The position numbers and the translations under genes were made by a program. The notes beneath the pieces were generated by a model. The model saw nothing but the letters and a program-made list of their open reading frames with translations. It made no database searches and had not been told where the DNA came from. A DNA stretch of 64,000 bases from JAABRB01 sp963735025. Its GTDB lineage: Bacteria; Pseudomonadota; Gammaproteobacteria; Burkholderiales; SG8-39. Positions 25,475 through 36,205 of the stretch are shown piece after piece (position 1 is the stretch's first letter; each line of letters starts with the position of its first letter). The stretch spans positions 1-64,000 of the forward strand of contig CAVTJG010000020.1 of assembly GCA_963735025.1 (NCBI GenBank), written 5' to 3'.

Positions 25475-25529
25475 CGTGTTGTCCTTTTGGGTGTGGGGTC
25501 CGGGGGTCCGGGACCAGCGACAATTCTCC

Positions 25530-25544
25530 GCAACTGTCGTGCCC
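25530..25544 (-). promoter_or_regulatory. Predicted sigma-54 promoter, yqjD operon
   Basis: GGGCACGACAGTTGC, a strong element 56 bases before the start codon. Confidence 0.72.
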
Positions 25545-25575
25545 GGCCCCGCGTGCCCGGGACGTACGGTCTGCC

Positions 25576-25588
25576 CGTAAGATTTACC
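25576..25588. promoter_or_regulatory. Candidate activator palindrome
   Basis: CGTAAGATTTACC fits GGYAA-N3-TTRCC at all but one position and lies 32 bases upstream of the yqjD promoter. Confidence 0.4.
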
Positions 25589-25926
25589 GATGCGTGATGC
25601 CGGGGCTGGTCGACGCGCGGCTTCGTCCTACACGCCGGTCGGCGTTCGGCTGATGTCGCGCATGGTGCGGGAGCCTTAGCATACGTACATCGACCGCGTC
25701 GTCGGTTGTCTCGACAGGGAGGCGTCTGTTGTTGGTTGGAGTCCGAGCGTGTCCAGCACTCGATAGGTCGATAGGCCGATCGGTCTGGCTGGCTGATTGG
25801 AATTGCGTTTGCGATTTCCGCGCCCCATACTTCTCGACGCGCGCTCGCAGCGTCCGCGGCACGCACCGCGTCCGCGCGGCAGTGGCAAGCATCCCGCATT
25901 GAAGGGCCTGCGGACGGAGAATCCAA
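25589..25926. other. Intergenic stretch before the sigma-54 activator gene
   Basis: No gene is convincing here. The only notable piece is the ribosome site GGACGGAGAATCCAA just before the TTG start at 25927. No sigma-54 promoter with good spacing was seen for the activator itself. Confidence 0.4.
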
Positions 25927-27318
<1,392 letters not shown>

Positions 27319-27343
27319 ATGCAATTCGAAAGGCGGCTTGGCC

Positions 27344-27358
27344 GGGCACGCGAGTTGC
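27344..27358 (+). promoter_or_regulatory. Predicted sigma-54 promoter, yqjD 2
   Basis: GGGCACGCGAGTTGC, a strong element 26 bases after the activator gene and 72 bases before the next start codon. Confidence 0.75.
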
Positions 27359-27429
27359 AAGTCACGAGACAGACGTGGGACTGCGAAGACCCCCGTCTGC
27401 GTCTTGCCTGAACACGAGGAGATCTTGTC

Positions 27430-27738
27430 ATGGAAGAAACCCTGCCACCCGCCAGCCGTGCCGCGCCGAGAATCCGTGAGGCTGCAACCGCCATGGGCGA
27501 GCGCGCGCACGTTGGCATCGACCGGCTGAGCACCGGCGCACACCATACCGTGGATCGCGCCGCCTCGGCCGCCGCCGGCGTTGCCGAACAGCTCGACACC
27601 AAGCGGGAAGCATTGTCGGCCGCTTCGGACGAATGGGTACAGGCCACCCGCGGCTACGTGCGCGAACATCCCGTCGCGGCGCTTGGGATCGCGCTGGCCG
27701 CGGGCTACCTGTTCAGTCGCTTGCTGGCCCGCGGCTAA
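27430..27738 (+). CDS. YqjD/ElaB-like membrane-anchored protein 2
   Basis: The 102-residue protein has the same layout as the protein at 25139-25474: an amphipathic Ala-rich helix region and a C-terminal anchor GYVREHPVAALGIALAAGYLFSR. It shares the phrase DEW...YVREHP with that paralogue. It is the gene immediately after the sigma-54 activator and is itself preceded by a strong sigma-54 promoter, so it is the most likely direct target of that activator. Confidence 0.87.
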   Translation: MEETLPPASRAAPRIREAATAMGERAHVGIDRLSTGAHHTVDRAASAAAGVAEQLDTKREALSAASDEWVQATRGYVREHPVAALGIALAAGYLFSRLLARG

Positions 27739-27753
27739 GGTAGTTCCGAAGTT

Positions 27754-27781
27754 CGTCGTGCCCGCGCACGCGGGAATCCAG
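27754..27781. repeat. REP-like palindromic element
   Basis: GTCGTGCCCGCGCACGCGGGAATCCAG contains the inverted CCCGCG-CGCGGG core and the GGAATCCAG tail seen in dispersed intergenic repeats of many betaproteobacteria. Only this copy is seen in the window. Confidence 0.45.
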
Positions 27782-27908
27782 ACTGTCTGCTTCGAAGGCG
27801 TGCTGGGTCCCCCGGCTGCTGGGCGGCCCTGCACTCGAGCTTGAGTTGATCGGGGCGGGGATGACTCGAGCTTCGCCTGCATCGCAAGGGCTTCGAAAGG
27901 AGGGGCGC

Positions 27909-28424
27909 GTGGGCGAGGATTTCGTCAAAGCGCTGTTCGGTCCGATTCCGGAAGGGATGCAGCTCCTGAGGATCACCTCCCGGCTGTTGGCGGCGGTAGT
28001 GCTGGGGGCCGTGATGGGGTTGCAGCGCGAAATCGAAAGCAAGCCGGCGGGGTTGCGGACGCACGTTCTCGTGACCCTGGCGGCGACAATCTTCGTGATC
28101 GTACCGCTCGAAGCGGGGATGTCGATCGGCGACGTGTCCCGGGTCATTCAGGGTGTGGCGACCGGCATCGACTTCATCGGCGCGGGCGCGATCCTGAAGC
28201 TTCATCAGGACCGCGAGATTCATGGTCTCACCACCGCGGCCACGTTGTGGATCGCGACTGCGATCGGGATCGCCGTGGGACTGGGCCACGTCCTCCTGGC
28301 GGTGCTCGGTGTTGCGCTGACCTGGATCGTGTTGTCCCTGCTGATCCAGATCGACGCCTGGATCGCAAGGAAGCGTGCGCCCGGTCCGAATGGTGCCGGG
28401 CTCGGGGCGAAGATGCCGCGATAG
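27909..28424 (+). CDS. MgtC/SapB-family membrane protein
   Basis: The 171-residue protein has about four transmembrane helices and the MgtC family core: RLLAAVVLGAVMGLQREIESKPAGLRTH followed by GIDFIGAGAIL and the TTAATLWIATAIGIAVGLG block. MgtC proteins control ATP synthase activity and magnesium or acid stress responses. The GTG at 27909 is chosen because AAGGAGG lies five bases before it; the upstream in-frame TTG and ATG have no ribosome site. The quoted motifs are separate segments of the protein. Confidence 0.82.
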   Translation: MGEDFVKALFGPIPEGMQLLRITSRLLAAVVLGAVMGLQREIESKPAGLRTHVLVTLAATIFVIVPLEAGMSIGDVSRVIQGVATGIDFIGAGAILKLHQDREIHGLTTAATLWIATAIGIAVGLGHVLLAVLGVALTWIVLSLLIQIDAWIARKRAPGPNGAGLGAKMPR

Positions 28425-28448
28425 CGGCATTTGGAGGGGACGCAGCGT

Positions 28449-29276
28449 TCAGCGTCGCGCCGCCTGATAGAGCGGCATGACCCGCGCCGCGTAGACCCGA
28501 AGATCCTGGGTACGCGCGGCGCTGGAGGGATGGGTGGACAGGAACTCGGGCGGCGCGCCTTGCGCCGCCTGGCCCATCTTCTCCCACAGCGTCACCGCGG
28601 CGCGCGGATCGAAACCCGCACGCGCGCTCAGCTCCACGCCGATCCGATCGGCTTCGGTTTCCTGTTGACGCGAATGCGGCAACTGCAGCGTCACCTGCAG
28701 GGCGAGTTGCGCGAGGTCGAGCGTGCCTTGCCCCGCGCCGGTCGCCGCGCCGAGCACACCGAGCGCGAGATTCTGCGTCACGGCCTGCGAGGCGCGCTCG
28801 CGCATGTGCTCGCGCAGCGCATGAGCGATCTCGTGGCCGATCACTGCGGCGAGTTCCTGGTCGGTGAGGTTCAATTCCGTGATCAGGCCGGAATACACGG
28901 CGATCTTGCCGCCCGGCATCGCCCAGGCATTTGCCTCCGGCACCGAGATCACGTTCACCTCCCACGCCCAGCCCGGCGCATCGGCCCGGAATGCGCCGGT
29001 CTTCGCGATGAGCCGCTGCGAGATCGATCGCACCCGCGCGACCTGCGCCGGATCGCGGTTGAGCACGTTTTTCGCGCGGGCGTCGGCGACGACCTGCTGA
29101 TATGCCTGGGCCGCGCCCTGTTGCAGGTCCGCTTCGCTGACCAGGGGCGACATCCTCTGCGTGCGGTCCACGCCGACGACGCCGGGCGAAGTCGTTTGAA
29201 CGGTCGTGCAGGCTGCGCAGAAAATCCCTGCGCCGCAGGCTAGTGTAACCGTCCAGCGTGGAAAAATTTGCCGCAA
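28449..29276 (-). CDS. M48-family periplasmic metalloprotease (lipoprotein)
   Basis: The 275-residue protein has a lipoprotein signal (FCAACTT, Cys about residue 22) and the M48 zinc-protease motif HEIAHALREH with the downstream Glu ligand in RQQETEADRIGVEL and a final HPSSAARTQDL. It resembles the BepA/LoiP-type proteases that clear misfolded outer-membrane proteins. No TPR domain follows, as in LoiP. No sigma-54 promoter was seen directly upstream. Confidence 0.9.
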   Translation of the reverse strand: MRQIFPRWTVTLACGAGIFCAACTTVQTTSPGVVGVDRTQRMSPLVSEADLQQGAAQAYQQVVADARAKNVLNRDPAQVARVRSISQRLIAKTGAFRADAPGWAWEVNVISVPEANAWAMPGGKIAVYSGLITELNLTDQELAAVIGHEIAHALREHMRERASQAVTQNLALGVLGAATGAGQGTLDLAQLALQVTLQLPHSRQQETEADRIGVELSARAGFDPRAAVTLWEKMGQAAQGAPPEFLSTHPSSAARTQDLRVYAARVMPLYQAARR

Positions 29277-29304
29277 CAGGTAACTCCTTCTTTCCGATCT
29301 TCGG

Positions 29305-29481
29305 CTACTCCGCCCAGGCGAGCCACAGCGCGAACGGCACTAGAAGCAGTGCCTCGAGAATGTCGCCCGATTCAACCACGCCCGCGGTGTGTTCGGGCCA
29401 CACGGGCAAGGTGCCGAGCAGCAGTAGGAGCACCACCACGATCAGCGCGTTCTGGATCAGCGCATCCATTGACGTAGGCAT
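29305..29481 (-). CDS. DUF3309-like small membrane protein 2
   Basis: The 58-residue protein has two hydrophobic segments, NALIVVVLLLLLGTLPVWP and LEALLLVPFALWLAW, joined by a short polar loop. The LLLLGTLPVWP phrase matches the DUF3309 pattern. No good ribosome site precedes the ATG at 29481, so the start could differ by a few codons. A sigma-54-like element lies at 29518-29532 in the right orientation. Confidence 0.6.
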   Translation of the reverse strand: MPTSMDALIQNALIVVVLLLLLGTLPVWPEHTAGVVESGDILEALLLVPFALWLAWAE

Positions 29482-29517
29482 GTCGGACACACGTCGAAAG
29501 ATGTTGCGAGGCGAGAC

Positions 29518-29532
29518 GCACGAGCTGTGCCC
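29518..29532 (-). promoter_or_regulatory. Possible sigma-54 promoter, DUF3309 2
   Basis: GGGCACAGCTCGTGC has correct spacing with GTGC in the -12 block. It is divergent from the promoter at 29542. Confidence 0.42.
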
Positions 29533-29541
29533 GGCGGATGC

Positions 29542-29556
29542 TGGCATGCGATATGC
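29542..29556 (+). promoter_or_regulatory. Possible sigma-54 promoter, BON lipoprotein 1
   Basis: TGGCATGCGATATGC has GG-N10-GC spacing with ATGC in the -12 block, only nine bases from the divergent element. Confidence 0.5.
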
Positions 29557-29625
29557 ATCTCGTGTGCAGTCGCCGCCGCGGGCAATCTCGGCGGGTGCCA
29601 ATGAACCCACTCAGGAGCGATGAAC

Positions 29626-30063
29626 ATGAGCAAGCCGAAAATCGATCAGCGACGCGCCGCGCTCGCAATCGCAGGCGCACTTGTCATGATGTCGGTCGTA
29701 CCAGGCTGCGACCGCGCGCAAGAGGATCGCGCGGCCTCGGCAGCGTCCGAAGCCGTGCATAACGCCAATCAGGCCCTGAAATCCGCCGGCGAGGTCGCGC
29801 GCGAAGGCGCGCGCGAGGCTGGACGAGCGCTCGGAGACGCCGGTATCTCCACGAAGATCAAGACAGCGCTGCTCGCCGACAAGAGCGTCAACGGCGCGGA
29901 CATCAATGTGGACACCAACGGCGGAAAGGTCACGCTGACCGGGAATCTTCCCGATCAGGCTCAAGCCGACCGGGCCCTGAAAATCGCGCGGGGCGTCGAG
30001 GGCGTCAAGGCAGTCGAGAACCGGCTCACGGTCGGGACAGGCGCCGCTGCGAGCCGCTCATGA
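29626..30063 (+). CDS. BON-domain lipoprotein 1
   Basis: The 145-residue protein has a lipoprotein leader ending VVPGCDRAQ (lipobox Cys about residue 27), an Ala-rich helical linker and one BON domain (residues about 70-135: STKIKTALLADKSVNGADIN and GKVTLTGNLPDQAQADRAL). BON domains bind phospholipid membranes and are found in osmotic-stress proteins such as OsmY. The start at 29626 rather than 29620 is chosen because AGGAG is eight bases before it. It is convergent with csbD 2, with a strong hairpin between them. Confidence 0.88.
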   Translation: MSKPKIDQRRAALAIAGALVMMSVVPGCDRAQEDRAASAASEAVHNANQALKSAGEVAREGAREAGRALGDAGISTKIKTALLADKSVNGADINVDTNGGKVTLTGNLPDQAQADRALKIARGVEGVKAVENRLTVGTGAAASRS

Positions 30064-30101
30064 ACGAGAGCCGCCGCAGGACCGAGGACGGGGATCGTCA
30101 C

Positions 30102-30120
30102 GGGCGGTTTGGGACCGCCC
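30102..30120. terminator. Hairpin between convergent BON and csbD genes
   Basis: GGGCGGT and ACCGCCC form a perfect 7-bp stem with a 5-base loop. There is no U-tract on either side, so it is only a possible bidirectional terminator. Confidence 0.35.
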
Positions 30121-30142
30121 GGTCCAATCCCCAGGTGCCGGC

Positions 30143-30340
30143 CTAGAGACGCGACTCCCAGTCCCGCACCTGACTCTCGGCGATGTCGCGCTTCACCCCG
30201 TATTCTTTCTGGACCCGGCCGATGAGCTGCTCTCGCTTGCCGGCGATCTGATCGATCTGATCGTCGGTGAGGCTGCCCCATTGCTCTTTCACTTTCCCCT
30301 TCAGCTGCTTCCAGTTTCCTTCGATTTGATCCCAGTTCAT
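30143..30340 (-). CDS. CsbD-like stress protein 2
   Basis: The 65-residue protein MNWDQIEGNWKQLKGKVKEQ... is a close paralogue of the one at 4754-4951 (both end VRDWE.RL) and has the CsbD motif KVKEQWGSLTDDQID. The start at 30340 is the family start; a longer open frame upstream is a shadow. Its promoter shares 18 bases with the PRC-barrel promoter. Function of the family is unknown beyond stress induction. Confidence 0.9.
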   Translation of the reverse strand: MNWDQIEGNWKQLKGKVKEQWGSLTDDQIDQIAGKREQLIGRVQKEYGVKRDIAESQVRDWESRL

Positions 30341-30393
30341 GAACGTGCTCCTAGACATTGTTCGCCGCGGAGGTTCCGGGCTCGACGTGGATC

Positions 30394-30408
30394 GCAATCG
30401 GCATGCCC
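30394..30408 (-). promoter_or_regulatory. Predicted sigma-54 promoter, csbD 2
   Basis: GGGCATGCCGATTGC, identical over 18 bases to the PRC-barrel promoter. Confidence 0.75.
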
Positions 30409-30499
30409 ACACGCCAGTGGAAATCTGTCGTGTCGAGCCGACACACCCGACCCGTTTGAAAAAGTTCCCGTGATGCGTCCCATCCCTGCCGGTGCATTC

Positions 30500-30512
30500 G
30501 GCAAGTATTGCT
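30500..30512. promoter_or_regulatory. Candidate activator palindrome between divergent promoters
   Basis: GGCAAGTATTGCT matches GGYAA-N3-TTRCC except at the last base and sits between the divergent promoters at 30394 and 30568, 91 and 55 bases away. Confidence 0.35.
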
Positions 30513-30567
30513 GCCGCTCACGCTCGGACCGACGTGGCTTCTCTCTGGTGACGGGCGGTTTCAATCC

Positions 30568-30582
30568 TGGCATGGAAGCTGC
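30568..30582 (+). promoter_or_regulatory. Possible sigma-54 promoter, 86-residue protein
   Basis: TGGCATGGAAGCTGC has GG-N10-GC spacing with CTGC in the -12 block, 39 bases before the ATG. Confidence 0.5.
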
Positions 30583-30621
30583 TCGGGTTTCGTGCGTGAA
30601 CGCCAGACTAAGGAGGAAAGA

Positions 30622-30882
30622 ATGGGCCAGCGAATCCCCATGTCCCACGAATTCGTGAACAGCGTGGAGGACGATCAGCTTCTGGAAGCGGTGCTGGTTT
30701 GTGCACTCCAGTACGGCGAAGCATGCCGGCGCGTCGAGCGCCACCGGAAACGGTTCGGGTACGACTATCGCTGCAGCTGCTTGCTCGACGAAGTCGCGCT
30801 GAAGAAATCGCTCCTTCATCTGCTTGCAGTCGAGGCACGACGCAATGGCGAAGGGTCTGCGCGCGGCGCGGCGGCGGGCTGA
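30622..30882 (+). CDS. Small hypothetical soluble protein
   Basis: The 86-residue protein begins MGQRIPMSHEFVNSVEDDQL and is mainly helical, with RRVERHRKRFGYDYRCSC in the middle containing two Cys spaced by one residue. I recognise no family. AAGGAGGAAAG is a strong ribosome site before the ATG at 30622, and a sigma-54-like element lies upstream, so it is likely a real stress-regulon member. Confidence 0.6.
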   Translation: MGQRIPMSHEFVNSVEDDQLLEAVLVCALQYGEACRRVERHRKRFGYDYRCSCLLDEVALKKSLLHLLAVEARRNGEGSARGAAAG

Positions 30883-30919
30883 ACCCGTTCCGACCGGGGT
30901 CTGTGCCCCGCAGCCGAAG

Positions 30920-31092
30920 TCAGTCGCCCTCGCCGGGACGGCGATGTTCCGCTTTCAGCGACACGACGAACAATACGGCACCGACTATGAACACGATCCA
31001 TGCGGCGCCGATGCCGTTCCAGCGGCGCCTGTCAGCGCCAGCCCTCCCGCGACGAGGGTGATGATGAGGAAAAGGAATGGCCAGTCGATCAT
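30920..31092 (-). pseudogene. DUF1328-like small membrane protein 3, one frameshift
   Basis: The first frame gives MIDWPFLFLIITLVAGGLAL then TGAAGTA, and the next frame continues AAWIVFIVGAVLFVVSLKAE to the stop at 30920. Together these rebuild the two-helix DUF1328 pattern with its GTA turn. One base seems to be missing in GGCATCGGCG near 31022. With the base restored the protein would be about 57 residues. Both a real loss and a base-calling error are possible. Confidence 0.65.
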
Positions 31093-31130
31093 TTTGTGGT
31101 CCGTGGAACGGGTCGCCAAGAGGGTCGCCA

Positions 31131-31145
31131 GCACGCTGCGTGCCC
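31131..31145 (-). promoter_or_regulatory. Possible sigma-54 promoter, DUF1328-like 3
   Basis: GGGCACGCAGCGTGC has correct spacing with GTGC in the -12 block. Confidence 0.42.
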
Positions 31146-31186
31146 GGCGAAAAGCAGGCGGGGCGGTTGCGGGCCCCGTGCACGTG

Positions 31187-31773
31187 CTACGCGCCGCCGT
31201 GCGGCTGTTTGGCGGTGCTTTCTAGCAGCTGGCGTTCGGCGAAGACGCGTCGCGCGTAGCGCCGCTCGGCGTCGTCCTGCGCGCCCGCGTAGCGCTGCAG
31301 ACCTGCTGCGAGGTCACCGGCCGAGCGATCGATGTAGGTCTTGAGGACGAGCGCGCCGACGAGAATGTTGACGCGCGGATCGAGGATGGCCGCCGGACCG
31401 CCGTGCCGTCCAGCGAGTCCCGATGGAAGCGCGGGACGATCTGCATCAGCCCCTTGGCGCCGTAATGGCTCTCCGCCTCAGGGTCGAGGCTCGATTCCAC
31501 GGCCATCACAGCCAGGATGAGCAGCGGGTCGAGTCCAAGCGCCTCGCCGGCAGTGCGGGCGGCCGCGACGTAGCGCACGACCTCGTGTGTGGCGCGTCGA
31601 TAACGGCTGGCAAGGCGGTCGGCAACCGCCTTGTCGCTCGGTAAGAGGGCTGGCGCCAGTGCGGTTCGACTGACGGCCGCCGAACGCGTTTCCGGCTGAT
31701 CCGGGACGGCGGAGGACGATCCCGCGCACGCGGACGCCGCGAGCGACAGCCCGGCGAGGGTCGCGAGCGTCAT
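31187..31773 (-). pseudogene. SLT-family lytic transglycosylase lipoprotein, one frameshift
   Basis: The first frame carries a lipoprotein leader (LATLAGLSLAASACAG) and the SLT motif ILAVMAVESSLDPEAESHYG with the catalytic Glu and AKGLMQIVPRFH. The fold then continues in another frame: PRVNILVGALVLKTYID, then LAAGLQRYAGAQDDAERRYA, to the stop at 31187. One base is lost or gained near 31425. The enzyme would cleave peptidoglycan glycan strands. The start at 31773 is preferred over the ATG at 31818 because the predicted sigma-54 start site falls at about 31820, leaving no leader for the earlier ATG. Confidence 0.75.
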
Positions 31774-31831
31774 CTGCGTGAAGCGAGCAGGACGGCCGGA
31801 ACGCGAAGGCACTCTCATGCGAGCCTGGCTC

Positions 31832-31846
31832 GCAAATCGAATGCCC
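31832..31846 (-). promoter_or_regulatory. Predicted sigma-54 promoter, lytic transglycosylase
   Basis: GGGCATTCGATTTGC has GG-N10-GC spacing and TTGC in the -12 block. Confidence 0.6.
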
Positions 31847-31902
31847 GTGGCGGTCCCGAGATCCGCTCCGACGACGGGCGAGCGGGCGAGGGTCGGGGTG
31901 CG

Positions 31903-34900
31903 CTAAGCTTCGCGGCGTTCGATGGACCGCAGCAAAGCGTCGAGCTCGGCCGGATCCACGGGCTTGACAAGATGCGTGTGGAACCCTGCCTCTGCGGATC
32001 GTCTCCGGTCCTCCGCCTGGCCGTAGCCGGACACCGCGATCAGCACGACATCGCGCGTCAATCGGCTTCCTTGAGCCGCCGTGCCACCTCGTAGCCGTCC
32101 ATCCTCGGCAATCCTAGGTCGAGCAGGACGGTATCGGGCCGGAATTCCTCGGCGAGTCGCAAGGCGGCCGGCCCATCGTGCGCGACCTGCACGGTGTGAC
32201 CCTCGAGCGTCAGGAGCATGGCCGCCCCTTCGGCCACATCGACGTTGTCGTCGACCACCAGTATGCGATGGGCGACGCGTGGGGACCGCGTCCGCGCCCC
32301 TTCGGGCGTACCGCTTTCACGCGCTTCCGCGACGGGCAGGCGGACCACGAATTCGGTTCCAGAATTACCGCCCGCGCTGTGCGCCGTGACGCTCCCCCCA
32401 TGCAGCTCGACCAGCCGCTGGACGAGCGTGAGCCCGATGCCCAGGCCTTGCTCGTGTCGATCCAGGGTCGACTCGCCTTGCACGAAGGCTCGAAGACCTC
32501 GGGGAGCGGACTCAGCCAGACCCGAGCCGGAATTCTTCACCCGCAGCACCAGTTGGGCCGAATCGACGCTTCCCGTCACGGAGATTTCGCCTGCTCCGGG
32601 GTGAATTTCGTTGCGTTGTGAAGCAGGTTTTCCATCACCTGCTGCAGGCGCTCGGGGTCGCCCTCGACGACGACGGGATCCGGCGGCAGCTCGACTGCCA
32701 GGTGCTGGTGCTTGCGGTCCATCGCAGGCCGGAGCGCATCGACTGCCGCGTTGACGGCGGATCGACGTCGATTCGCTGGCGTTCGAGGCGCACCTCGCCG
32801 CGCGTGAAGCGCGCGACGTCGAGCAGATCGTCGACCAGGCGCGCGAGATGCGACGACTGCCGATCGATCATCTCGTGGAGCAGCGCTTGTCGCTCCTGCG
32901 CGAGATCCGGGCGGTCGAGCGCCTGCACCGCGTTGCGCACGGCGGCGAGCGGGTTGCGCAGCTCGTGCGCCAGCATGGCGAGGAACTCGTCCTTGCGCCG
33001 GTCCGCAAGCTCCAGGCGCCGGGCCCGCTCCGCGAGCTCGGTCTCCGCACGGACCCGGGGCGAGATATCCCGCTCCGTCGTGGCAATCGCATAGACGACG
33101 CTCTGCTCGTCGCGCAGCGGCGAAAGCGTCACCTGGGCGATGAGCGTCTGGCCGGTCTTGCAGATTTTCTGCGTGTCGAATGGCGGCTCGATGATCCCGC
33201 CGCGCGTTCGTTCGATCTTGGCTTCATATTCGGCCCGCCTCGCTTCCGGAAGCATGGCGAGCGCGTTCATTCCGAGCGCCTCCGCGTCGGTATACCCGTA
33301 CATGCGCTCCGCGCCGGCATTCCAGGCCAGGATGTCGCCCTGGAAGCTGTGCACGGTGATCGCGTCGTTGGCGGCGCGCACGACGGTCGCCAGTCGGCGT
33401 TCGCTTTCTTCGGCGGCTTTGAGCCGCGTGATGTTCACGAACGTCGCGACGACTCCCTCGATATGGTCATCGGCCGTTCGGTACGGCTGAAGTCGCCGCA
33501 AGTAGTGCTCGCCTGCCGCGGAGCGAAGCTCCTTGTCCCGGGGCTGCAGATCGGCCAGCACGCCACGTGCGTCGGTCAGCAGGTCGCCGTCGACGAAGGC
33601 ACTCGCGATATCCGTGATGGGCCGCCCGATGTCCGAGGGAATGAGGGTGAAGAGGTCGATGATGGGCGCGGTATAGCGCTTTATCCGCCACTCCCGATCC
33701 AGAAAGAGGGTCGCGATGTTGGTGCTGGCGAGAAGGTTCTTCAGGTCGTCGTTCGTTTCCTGCAGCTCGACCACCTTCTCCTGGAGCTGCGAGTTCACCG
33801 TGGTGAGCTCCTCGTTCATGGACTGCAGCTCTTCCTTCGCGGTCTCGAGCTCCTCGTTGGCCGACTGGAGCTCCTCGTTCATCGAGGTCGCTTCCTCGTT
33901 GGCGACACCGAGCGCTTCGTTCGTCGCCTCGAGATCGGCGATGGAGCTGTGCAGCTCGTGCCGCGTCGCCACCAGCTCGTCTTCGAGCGCCGCCGGCGCG
34001 TCACCCGATGGCTCGGGCGGCGCCTGGTCGCCGGAGCCGTCCGGCGACCATGCGAACGTCACCAGAACCAGCTCGCCGGTGCCGTCGGGCGAGGCAACCG
34101 GGGCTGCCATGATCAGCACGCCCTTCGAGCGCCTGCCGCGCTTCACGGTCGCGCGCACGCTGGCGGGCGCTCCCGTCCGCGTGGCCTCGCGCATTACCGC
34201 CCGCAGCTTCAACCGCAGTCCCTGCCGGGCGATGCGCAGCAAGTCGTCGGTCGGCGCGCCCGCGACATGGGAGACATACGCATCGACTGGTCCGTGCGAG
34301 TAGACGACCCGGTGATCGCCGGTCACCAGGATGGCGGCGGGGCAGAACCGGTCCAGGAGGAGCGCGCGGACGAGGTCGCCGTAGGCGGACCCTCGGGACC
34401 GCGCGTTCGGGCGGAGCGATTCGTCTGGCTGTTGTCCGGCGAAGCGCTGCAGCGGCGCCGGTGTGCGGGACTCTCGCGGGCCGCTGCGCTGGAAGACTCG
34501 GCACTGCGACGATACGGGATTGAAGAGATTGGCGCGCTCGCCCAGGGTCTCGGATCTGCCGAGCAGCAGATACCCGCCCGGGTTGAGACCGAAGTGGAAA
34601 TTCTGGAGCACCTGGCGCTGCGCCGCCGGCGCCAGATAGATGAGCAGATTGCGGCAGCTGATCAGGTCGAGCCGGGAAAACGGCGGGTCCGCGAGCAGAT
34701 TCTGCGGCGCGAACACGAGCAGCTCGCGAACGCTCCGGTTCACCAGGTAGCGCTCTCCGACTCGCGTGAAGAACCGGCTCAGGCGCTCCCTGGAAACGGT
34801 CAGCGCGATGCTCGCCGGATAGGCGCCGGCGCGCGCACGCTCCAGCGCGCGCGTGTCGACGTCGGTGGCGAAAATCTGCATCGCCGCCGTGGAACCCGTC

Positions 34901-35994
34901 GCTTCGGCGTGCTCGATCAGCAGCATCGCCAGCGAGTAGGCTTCCTCGCCCGTCGAGCACGCCGGCACCCAGGCGCGGATCTCGCTTTCATGCTTTCGAA
35001 ACAGGTCGGGGAGGATGTCGGCGGCGAGAGCTGTCCACACATCCGGATCACGGAAAAACTCCGTGATGCCGATCAGGAGGTCCTGTCCCAGCGCCGTGAG
35101 CTCGGCCGGCGCATTCTCGAGCAGCTCGTCGTAGGCGCGCGACGTGGTGCGCTGGGCGATGGCCATACGCCGTGTGATTCGCCTCCGCAGCATCGCCTGC
35201 TTGTATCCGCGAAAATCGGGATAGCCGCGGGCGCGCAGCCGGTCGAGGAACGGTCGCAGCTCCAGGCTGCCGAGCGCCGCGTCCCGCTCGGCGCGCGCGC
35301 GGCTCAGTCCGGCCTTGTCGACGAATCCCAGCAGCGCCTGGGCGAGGCGGTCCGGGGCGAGCACGTAGTCCGCGAGCCCGGTCGCAACGGCGCTTCGCGG
35401 CATGCTGCTGAACTCCGCGGTGGCCGGATCCTGGACCATCACGAGCCCGCCAGCCGCCTTGATCTCCTTCAGCCCGCTCGTGCCATCGTGGTCGCTTCCG
35501 GAAAGAATGACGGCCACCGCGCGCTCGCGCTGTTCGGCGGCCAGGCTGCGGAACAAATGGTCGATCGGTGTGGGGATTGCAGGCCGCGTGACCCGCTGCT
35601 CCAGATGGATCACACCACGCTCGATGCCGAGCAGTGCGTTCGGGGGAATGACATAAACATGATCCGGCTCGATCCGGCGACCGTTTTCGGCGTGCGCCAC
35701 GATCATGGGCGTGCCGCGCCCGAGGATCTCGGGCAGGGCGCTGTCGCGGTTCGGATCGAGATGCATGACCACGACGAACGCGAATCCGCTCTTCGCGGGC
35801 ACTGCGTTCAGGAAATCCTTGAGGGGCATCAGCCCGCCGGCGGATGCGCCGATGCCTATCACCGGGAAAGGAAGTCTGCTCGCATCCGCTGCGTCGAGGT
35901 CGCCGTCGGAATCGCCGGCCGTGAGCGGCACGCCGGGGCCGTGATGTGGAGCCTGACGATTCAGGCGATCCGAATCGGAATCGCAATCGCTCAT
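31903..35994 (-). pseudogene. CheB-CheR-PAS histidine kinase-receiver fusion, three frameshifts
   Basis: The 5' part (35994 to about 32770, intact over 1070 codons) encodes a CheB methylesterase domain (VIGIGASAGGLMPL, ILSGSDHDGTSGLKEI), a CheR methyltransferase domain (WVPACSTGEEAYSLAMLLIE, LISCRNLLIYL), a long coiled coil rich in NEEL repeats, two PAS domains and a HisKA box (DEFLAMLAHELRNPLAAVRN). The HATPase and receiver parts follow in shifted frames: GLGIGLTLVQRLVELHGGSV, HRILVVDDNVDVAEGA, and VVLIAVSGYGQAEDRRRSAE to a stop at 31903. Breaks lie near 32755, 32595 and 32064. Such fusions sense signals through PAS and modulate methylation-type adaptation outside classical chemotaxis. It may be a working gene with sequencing errors. 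Confidence 0.8.
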
Positions 35995-36092
35995 GGGAGT
36001 GCGCGCGCGATGGTGGCGACGGTGTAGTGTATCGAACCGTGGGTCGTACCGGAGGCACAAAGCCAGCAAGCACCGTTCCCGTCGTCCGGTCC

Positions 36093-36107
36093 GGGCATGC
36101 CGCTTGC
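36093..36107 (+). promoter_or_regulatory. Predicted sigma-54 promoter upstream of the hybrid kinase
   Basis: GGGCATGCCGCTTGC, a strong element. The next intact gene, the hybrid kinase at 36583, lies 476 bases away, beyond a MetE-like relic. Confidence 0.6.
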
Positions 36108-36205
36108 GAGCATTCGGCAGCCGCGGGAACGGGCGAGCCCGCGGACGCATTGACCCTGCCAGGCAGCGAGAAGAGAATGACCGCTCACGAAGGCGGGGCA
36201 CATAC

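Noticed and set aside
36066..36080. Sigma-54 promoter GGGAACGGTGCTTGC for the CheB-CheR kinase
   Set aside because: The -24 block has A for the conserved C and differs from all other copies. It is possible but too weak to list.
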